A stretch of 11,637 nucleotides of DNA from Funneliformis mosseae (Eukaryota; Glomeromycota; Glomeromycetes; Glomerales; Glomeraceae), in the NCBI GenBank assembly GCA_910592005.1, contig CAJVPP010003437.1, positions 1 to 11,637 on the forward strand. The letters run 5' to 3'. The notes beneath the pieces were generated by a model. It was not told the origin of the DNA. It saw only the letters and a list, made by a program, of their open reading frames with translations, and searched no databases. Positions 7,290 to 11,637 of this stretch are shown one piece after another; the stretch's first letter is position 1; every line of letters starts with the position of its first letter. Made by a program: the position numbers and the translations under genes.

Positions 7290-7560
7290 TAAGTTACCTA
7301 AAAAAAGGTTGATCCGACACACCGTACCGTAAAAAGTAACATTTCCGAGATTTAACCCCAACTAGCAATTGAAAAATGTTCCGTATGAAAAGTTTCTCGG
7401 TCTAGCCAATCAAAATTTTTCACACGGAAACATAATGATGAAAGTAATCAAAAGCGAGATATCCGGACAAGAGTACTAAGAGTTGTGTTACAAAATATCA
7501 TTTGGTAATGAAACCACCACCGGTAGCAGGACTTCATCTCACAAATTTAAAAGGAATCCC
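7290..7560. repeat. GC-richer noncoding block with an imperfect foldback
   Basis: This block is visibly less AT-rich than its surroundings. It includes a tandem ACCGTACCGT (7320-7330) and an inverted pair: ATGTTCCGTATGAAAA (7376-7391) against TTTTTCACACGGAAACAT (7416-7433), with one mismatch and one indel. The longest reading frame I see is 29 codons on the minus strand (MKSCYRWWFHYQ...). Its composition and structure suggest a dispersed repeat or conserved noncoding element, not an exon. I recognise no family. Confidence 0.35.
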
Positions 7561-7720
7561 CTTTCGTTTAATCTATTTTTCAGAAAAAAATCTAATTTTT
7601 TCTACCTCGCTCGAAATCAAAATCAAAATTTTTTAAACATCTTTAAATAAATCAATTCACCATTAAACTTTAGCCTGCATTATTTCACGAAATAAATTTA
7701 GGTCCCATTTTTATTAATAA

Positions 7721-8149
7721 CATATACGAAACCCTTCGATAAACACATCTCTGACAAAATCCTTATACTATCTAATTAGTATAAGATATTTTAAAATAAA
7801 CTTTATCCAAAGGAAAAGTCTTCATTTTATGATCGAACTAAGAATCAAACATAACATAATACAATCCGACTCGAACAAAGTTCGCTTGGATCAAGCGAAC
7901 GTATTTAGCATCATCTTACAAGAAGGAGCTGCTCGATTTTCCTCTTGTAATCAACTATGCTTCTCACGAACAAATCATTATTAGCAAATTGTTGAGCGAA
8001 AATTTAATGTTGAAGACATAAAAGAAGGAAATCGCTCATACTTTCACCAAAAGTCTATCAATTTATGCTTCATTGATATACTTTCATTAAAAATTTATTT
8101 CGATGACCCACTTCATACATCACTTCCACTGGTATCGAAATTCACATAA
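7721..8149 (+). pseudogene. Coding relic interrupted by one TAG, unknown family
   Basis: One frame is open for 86 codons (7721-7978), stops at TAG 7979-7981, then is open for another 55 codons to TAA 8147-8149. An ATG at 7829 starts MIELRIKHNIIQSDSNK..., followed by DQANVFSIILQEGAARFSSC. After the TAG comes QIVERKFNVEDIKEGNRSYF and more. In DNA this AT-rich a random frame meets a stop about every 12 codons, so 141 codons with a single stop is more than expected for one frame, though the window offers many frames to choose from. There is no recognisable domain. It may be a decayed transposon or gene exon. The hairpin at 7880-7900 lies within it. Confidence 0.3.
7880..7900. repeat. Perfect hairpin, 9-bp stem and 3-nt loop
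   Basis: GTTCGCTTG-GAT-CAAGCGAAC. It is unusually GC-rich and perfect for this background, and lies inside the 7721-8149 open frame, where it would encode VRLDQAN. Confidence 0.7.
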
Positions 8150-8581
8150 AATTCATTTTAATACATTCTTTTGACCTTTTTATAAACAAAGGGTTGAATA
8201 TAAATTAGAACATTTAGATTAATTATTTACTGCGCTACTTATATATGTGAGCATTTATCTTTATTATCTATTATATTTTACATAATTATTATTTATCATA
8301 CTATATTTTATTTTTGGAATCTTACCGAAACTTCGTTGATTTGTATAATTAGCATCATTAAATACATCTATCGTTGTATTCAGTTCTTTCATTTATGTAT
8401 TTATAAACAATTTTGTAATGTAAATAAAAGATTTTATTAAATAATTGTCGAGTAAAAATGAAGTAATTGTGACAAGTATTTATTTTATAATATCAAATTA
8501 ATCAGTGTTGCCTCAACGTCGGCGATCTACACTTTCATCAATATATTAAAGTAAAGAAAATCGGAAATAAAAATAAACGAA
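8150..8581. other. AT-rich intergenic DNA
   Basis: No gene seen. TACTGCGCTACTT (8228-8240) repeats the 13-mer at 823-835. AATAAA in a GTAAATAAAAG context near 8423 could serve a plus-strand transcript, for instance one from the 7721-8149 relic, but nothing else supports a transcript. Confidence 0.4.
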
Positions 8582-8715
8582 GTTACAAATACGAAATCTA
8601 AAAAGTTAAAAGGCTAAAGAGAAAATATCACGAAGAAAGGATTTCGAGGTTGATCAAAAGACTAACCAAGACTAACTGCAAATATCGAAAGCGATTTTCC
8701 TGCGGAATTATGAGT
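8582..8715 (+). repeat. Dispersed repeat, copy 2
   Basis: Shorter, diverged copy of 4750-4945 in the same orientation. Shared landmarks are GTTACAAAT (8582), GTTAAAAGG (8605), GAAAATATCACGAAG (8621-8635) and the exact 21-bp word at 8670-8690. Its tail, GAAAGCGATTTTCCTGCGG, parallels the tail of copy 1. All frames contain stops. Confidence 0.65.
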
Positions 8716-8996
8716 TTTCAGGCGAAATTATATCCAGTGTAACACTATTTTATATTATACATCTTTGTGTACAGTTTGACTTGTATTATAAATCCTGAAA
8801 AAAAAAATAGAGAATTTTATTTTTAAAATATTTATTAAATCTAAGACAATAAATCCCATTTTATTTCAATCCTAAAATTTCTGAGTATCATGAAAAAATA
8901 TTGTTGAGAAAATTTTTTTCGTATATTTGTTTTGTTTTACCAAACCAATTAATAATAATTAAGGATTTGATAAACAATGACAATTCTCTCAAATAA

Positions 8997-9233
8997 GAAC
9001 CAAGAATACTTGTAGTGGCAATGATCAGCAATCGAGAACGAGTTTCTAGTTCATATGAATTTCATTATGCAGATTACCTGGTAATAATCATTATGTGGAA
9101 TATAGAGACAAAAGAGAAGCTTGTTCAGCAAAAAAAGGATGGAATAACCTTACAAAATCCTTCTCAATCAAATGGTAATATTCTATTACGTTACGTTAAA
9201 ATTTTACGAAGAATAATAAATGTATTAGTTTGA
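8997..9233 (+). other. 78-codon open stretch, doubtful coding relic
   Basis: Open from 8997 to a TGA after 9233, with an ATG at 9021 (MISNRERVSSSYEFHYADYL). CTG|GTAATAATC at about 9080 could be a splice donor. The frame is the same as that of the 9438-9770 relic and the protein is hydrophilic with mixed residues, unlike the Phe/Ile/Lys strings of noncoding open stretches. There is no motif and no proven link, so it may be an upstream part of the same decayed gene or chance. Confidence 0.25.
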
Positions 9234-9301
9234 TGGCTTTTTAAGATTACCTATTCTCAGTCATAACTTTACTGTGTAAATCATAATATGAAAGTTGTTG
9301 G

Positions 9302-9335
9302 ATTAAAACGGATAAAGCGAATACAAATGAAGGGA
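9302..9335 (+). repeat. Possible third partial copy of the dispersed repeat
   Basis: ATTAAAACGGATAAAGCGAA at 9302-9321, followed by AATGAAGGGA, resembles GTTAAAACGGCGAAAGCGAA...CGAAGGGA of copy 1 (4762 onward). Only about 34 nt can be compared and the 21-bp landmark word is absent. Confidence 0.3.
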
Positions 9336-9437
9336 GAAGTTTTACCTATATATACAATCTAACAAAATGTATTTTTTTTTTTTACTCTTTCAAAATATTG
9401 TTTAAAAAAATGTAAAGTAAAATCGACCTAAAATCTA

Positions 9438-9770
9438 ATGCCAGTTGCTAGAGAAAGGCTCCTTTATACCTATGTGGACAATCCAACCAAAGTTTTGAAT
9501 CTTGGAAATATTCCTAATTCAGCTTATCCTTTTTGCTATGCATTATTACAAAATAGAAAACAAAACTAGCGTAGATGCAAAAAATATAATTTTATTGATT
9601 CTGATTATTCCAATATAATTTATAAAGTTGGAACTTATTTTGACTTTGAAAAAGAAAGGAGCTCGATGGCATTATCTATAGTTGAAATGCTAATAGATCA
9701 TCTGACTTTTATTGATTTCAACGGAGCCATTAGAACGAATTATATTGATAACCGAATTTTTACTACCTAA
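9438..9770 (+). pseudogene. Coding relic interrupted by one TAG, unknown family
   Basis: ATG at 9438 opens 43 codons (MPVARERLLYTYVDNPTKVL, then NLGNIPNSAYPFCYALLQ) to TAG 9567-9569. The same frame then stays open for 66 codons (with VGTYFDFEKERSSMALSIVE, then MLIDHLTFIDFNGAI) to TAA 9768-9770. Across 110 codons only one stop interrupts, and residue use looks protein-like throughout. A single base change at the TAG would restore the frame, so recent nonsense or an unrecognised short intron are both possible. An acceptor-like CTAAT...CCAG ends at 9444, so the true exon may start there, with an earlier exon such as the 8997-9233 stretch. I do not recognise the family. Confidence 0.4.
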
Positions 9771-10317
9771 CGTTCTTGTTTTTTTTTTTTCAAAATAATA
9801 ATAATGATGATAATGATAATAATATTTCATTTTAATTAAAAATACAAAAACAAAAAAAAAAAAAAAATTAACGAATTAAACTTTTGATCTATTTTTTGAT
9901 CTTATTAATTACTAAATTTTTTTTAAATCATAGGAACGCGGGTCTGTGCTACACCCATCGTGATCTTCCTTTTTTATCTTCGAATTTCTCAAAAAGAAAC
10001 CCAAAATATATTGTCGTAGTAAATAATTGGTTTTTATAATAGTTTGTTTTGCTTAAAAAATCTAAAGGTACAAATAATTACTTTTAATTTTTTTTTATTT
10101 TTTTTTATAAAAAGCGGTAATCACTATCTATTGCTTTGTAGTATTTAAAACCATTTTTATTTATTTTTTGTTTTAATACCCGTGAAATCTTTCAATTTTT
10201 TAAATTTAATATAATTAAATTTATCTGAAGAAAATTTATCGATAATTATAATCAAAAAGGAACTCTATAAAACTTAATTTTTGCTTTTGTACTCATTTTA
10301 TTTGCTACACTTTCAAT
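9771..10317. other. AT-rich intergenic DNA with a trinucleotide-like run
   Basis: No gene seen. Imperfect AAT/ATG microsatellite at about 9794-9824, long A and T runs on both sides, and CTTTCAAT at 10188-10195 repeated at 10310-10317, immediately before the hAT-like end. Confidence 0.5.
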
Positions 10318-10394
10318 TAGAGGCCTGCAACGGGCCGGGTCCAGTGCGGGAACCCGGCCCGGTCCCGGGTACGGGCCGGCAAATATAAGTTTAG
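10318..10394. mobile_element. Second hAT-like transposon terminus (left end)
   Basis: TAGAGGCCTGCAACGGGCCG starts at 10318 and is followed by interlocking CGGGCCGGG, ACCCGGCCC and GTCCCGGGTACGGGCCGG words to about 10380, by far the most GC-rich stretch of the window. This layout, a short TAGAGG-TG-type end followed by CCCGGG/CGGGCC subterminal repeats, is common in hAT elements. The first 18 bases align with the terminus at 3203 (TAG.G.....TG.AACGG.C with gaps), in the same orientation. CCGGACCCGGTC at 10401-10412 may be a further subterminal copy. No right end is seen before the window stops. Confidence 0.5.
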
Positions 10395-10628
10395 AATCTT
10401 CCGGACCCGGTCTATTTAACTGAACGTGACCTGCAATATTTAGTTGACTTTAACTACAATAACCACATCCGTTATTCCAGTGATATTGAGAAGAAGAAAT
10501 ATGCTGTTGCGGACAGTGAGATGAGATAATTATTACTTAAACGAGACATAAAACAATGAATGTATAAAGTTGCTTGCGACTTTCGCCAATTTATTATATG
10601 ACTCGATTTGCTTCGTTGTCAGGATTAA
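10395..10628 (+). pseudogene. Coding relic with several in-frame stops
   Basis: After TTTAG (10390-10394, possible acceptor) one frame is open for 44 codons: NLPDPVYLTERDLQYLVDFN, then YNNHIRYSSDIEKKKYAVAD and SEMR, to TAA 10527-10529. The frame goes on with LLLKRDIKQ, TGA (10557-10559), MYKVACDFRQFII, TGA (10599-10601), LDLLRCQD and TAA (10626-10628). The TGA at 10599 could derive from CGA by C-to-T, and the TAA at 10527 from CAA or GAA. The first few codons overlap a possible hAT subterminal repeat, so true coding sequence may begin near Tyr7. The strand opposite has only a 28-codon frame. The family is not recognised. It could be transposase or host sequence caught beside the hAT end. Confidence 0.45.
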
Positions 10629-11530
10629 GTGATAATAGAACTCTATCATTTTTAAAGCTTTAGATAAAATAATATTTTTTTTTTGGGATAGAACTACCGG
10701 AAAAAAATAAAAAAAAAAAAATGAGAACATATAGGAGCCTTGCGGATCATGTAAATCTCGGCCTGAAAATCAATTACCAAATACGTTTTGCTCCTAAAAA
10801 TTGATATTTTTCGTTTAACATTTGGCTTATACTGTATGAAATATGTGTAACAAATCAATTTTAGAAGATATTGTACCTGTTTCAACAATAGAGAACTAAC
10901 TTGTTTGATATGAAAACTAATATGATAAAATCACGAAGAACAAATAAAAGAACGCTGTCAATTAATTTGTCGAAGATTTATATACATATATTTTTCAAAT
11001 AAACGAAAACAATTTTTTTTAAAATTTAAATAGAATTTTATAGCAAGTAAGAAGAACTGAACTTTTATTATCACGAACCTGGAGTGCCTAAAAAGGAAAG
11101 CAATAAAAATTAAAAATAAAAAAAGTTAAAAAAGCTTTTATTGCAAGCATTTCGAATTAATATTTGTATGAATACGAAAAAGACTTAGAAGATCCTCTAC
11201 CTCATTTAAAATGTTGATTGAAATAAAACTTTTCGATATACTAAAAGTTAATTCTAGACAAATTTAATTAAAATAGTTATTTGTTCTAAATTTAAATTTA
11301 AATTTATTAATTAGTCGCTCAGATTATTACTAATCATACATTTACTCTGAATTAGAAATTTTCTTAACGCAAGGTAAAGTTAATAAATAATATTCCAGAC
11401 GAGATTCCAAATTTCAGTCACAACATGTGTCGAGAGATCTACCTCCAAATGGTATGACAAATGCATAAAATAAGACGAATTTGAGATAATTTTTCTTATG
11501 GTTCATCATATATTTCTATTTCTCGAAACA
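10629..11530. other. AT-rich DNA, no supported gene
   Basis: On the minus strand, 10740-10890 contains splice-like words (CAG|GTACAA near 10881, TTTTTAG near 10799, TTTTCAG near 10767) around short open segments such as SKTYLVIDFQAEIYMIRKAP. The evidence is too thin to call an exon. At 11400-11455 plus-strand codons read EIPNFSHNMCREIYLQMV before TGA, again suggestive only. The rest is A/T runs, including AAATTTAAATTTAAATTT near 11290. Confidence 0.4.
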
Positions 11531-11540
11531 TATATATAAG
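11531..11540 (+). promoter_or_regulatory. TATA box of the gene entering at the right edge
   Basis: TATATATAAG, 62 nt upstream of the ATG at 11602. It is followed by a pyrimidine-rich stretch (TTTTTTTTTTCG, 11560-11571), as is common around fungal transcription starts. It is a better TATA match than the surrounding AT sequence and is at a sensible distance. Confidence 0.5.
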
Positions 11541-11601
11541 TATAATTTTTCAACACAGATTTTTTTTTTCGTTCAATATATTCAAATCCATTTGTTAAAA
11601 A

Positions 11602-11637
11602 ATGCAGAGTAAAACATTCATAACGTTGACCTTTCTG
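11602..11637 (+). CDS. N-terminus of a probable secreted protein (cut by window end)
   Basis: ATG at 11602 opens MQSKTFITLTFL and reaches the last base of the window still in frame. A basic residue near the start, then an uninterrupted hydrophobic run, is how a signal peptide begins. The ATG has A at -3 (AAAATG), and a TATA box lies 62 nt upstream. Only 12 codons are visible, so length, domains and function are unknown. A hydrophobic 12-mer can arise by chance; the promoter context is what raises it above noise. If real, the window is bracketed by two small secreted-protein genes transcribed away from each other, one leftward from 1931 and this one rightward. Confidence 0.45.
   Translation, partial: MQSKTFITLTFL

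Noticed and set aside
9794..9824. AAT/ATG-rich run as a regulatory or origin element
   Set aside because: It is an imperfect microsatellite in AT-rich DNA with no further support.
10533..10888. Two minus-strand open stretches of about 65 codons
   Set aside because: The first is antisense to the plus-strand relic at 10395-10628. Both include long Phe runs from poly-A tracts.
1..11637. tRNA genes, rRNA and CRISPR arrays
   Set aside because: No GTTCGANTC-type B box with a matching A box, no rRNA core, and no regularly spaced repeats were seen on either strand.

Overview
This is an AT-rich eukaryotic window: roughly three quarters A+T by eye, with many homopolymer runs. Introns are short and U2-type, with GT...AG ends and branch sites CTAAT or TACTAAT. 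There are no bacterial operons, Shine-Dalgarno sites, rRNA or tRNA genes. A one-intron small secreted-protein gene, decayed coding fragments and DNA-transposon ends together suggest a repeat-rich fungal genome. The style resembles an arbuscular mycorrhizal fungus (Glomeromycotina, Rhizophagus-like). That assignment rests on composition and a remembered family resemblance, not on a search.

Layout, left to right. Positions 1-77 hold the right end of a Tc1/mariner-like element. Minus-strand coding remnants lie at 249-608. A weak Stowaway-like candidate spans 627-1027. The best gene runs on the minus strand from 1931 to 1481: two exons, a 119-residue predicted secreted protein, a TATA box at 2023-2034 and a 22-bp tandem duplication in the leader. 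At 2724-2935 two exon-like blocks flank an intron with a TACTAAT branch site. A hAT-like terminus starts at 3203. A 774-bp MITE-like element (3889-4662) has 46-bp terminal inverted repeats matching at 42 of 46 positions. A dispersed repeat follows (4750-4945; second copy 8582-8715; possible third 9302-9335), then a 21-bp-arm foldback (5021-5095).

A minus-strand F-box-like pseudogene (5599-5901) carries one nonsense codon and one frameshift. A GC-richer block with an imperfect foldback lies at 7290-7560. Two plus-strand coding relics follow (7721-8149 and 9438-9770), each interrupted by a single TAG. A second hAT-like terminus (10318-10394) abuts a plus-strand relic with several in-frame stops (10395-10628). 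At the right edge a TATA box (11531-11540) precedes an ATG at 11602 opening 12 codons that look like the start of a signal peptide, so the window probably stops just inside a second secreted-protein gene.

The overall picture is a transposon-rich graveyard between two likely small secreted-protein genes. I see no multi-gene system. The most useful leads are the two secreted-protein genes, the MITE with long inverted repeats, and the pseudogene whose two lesions can be read directly.
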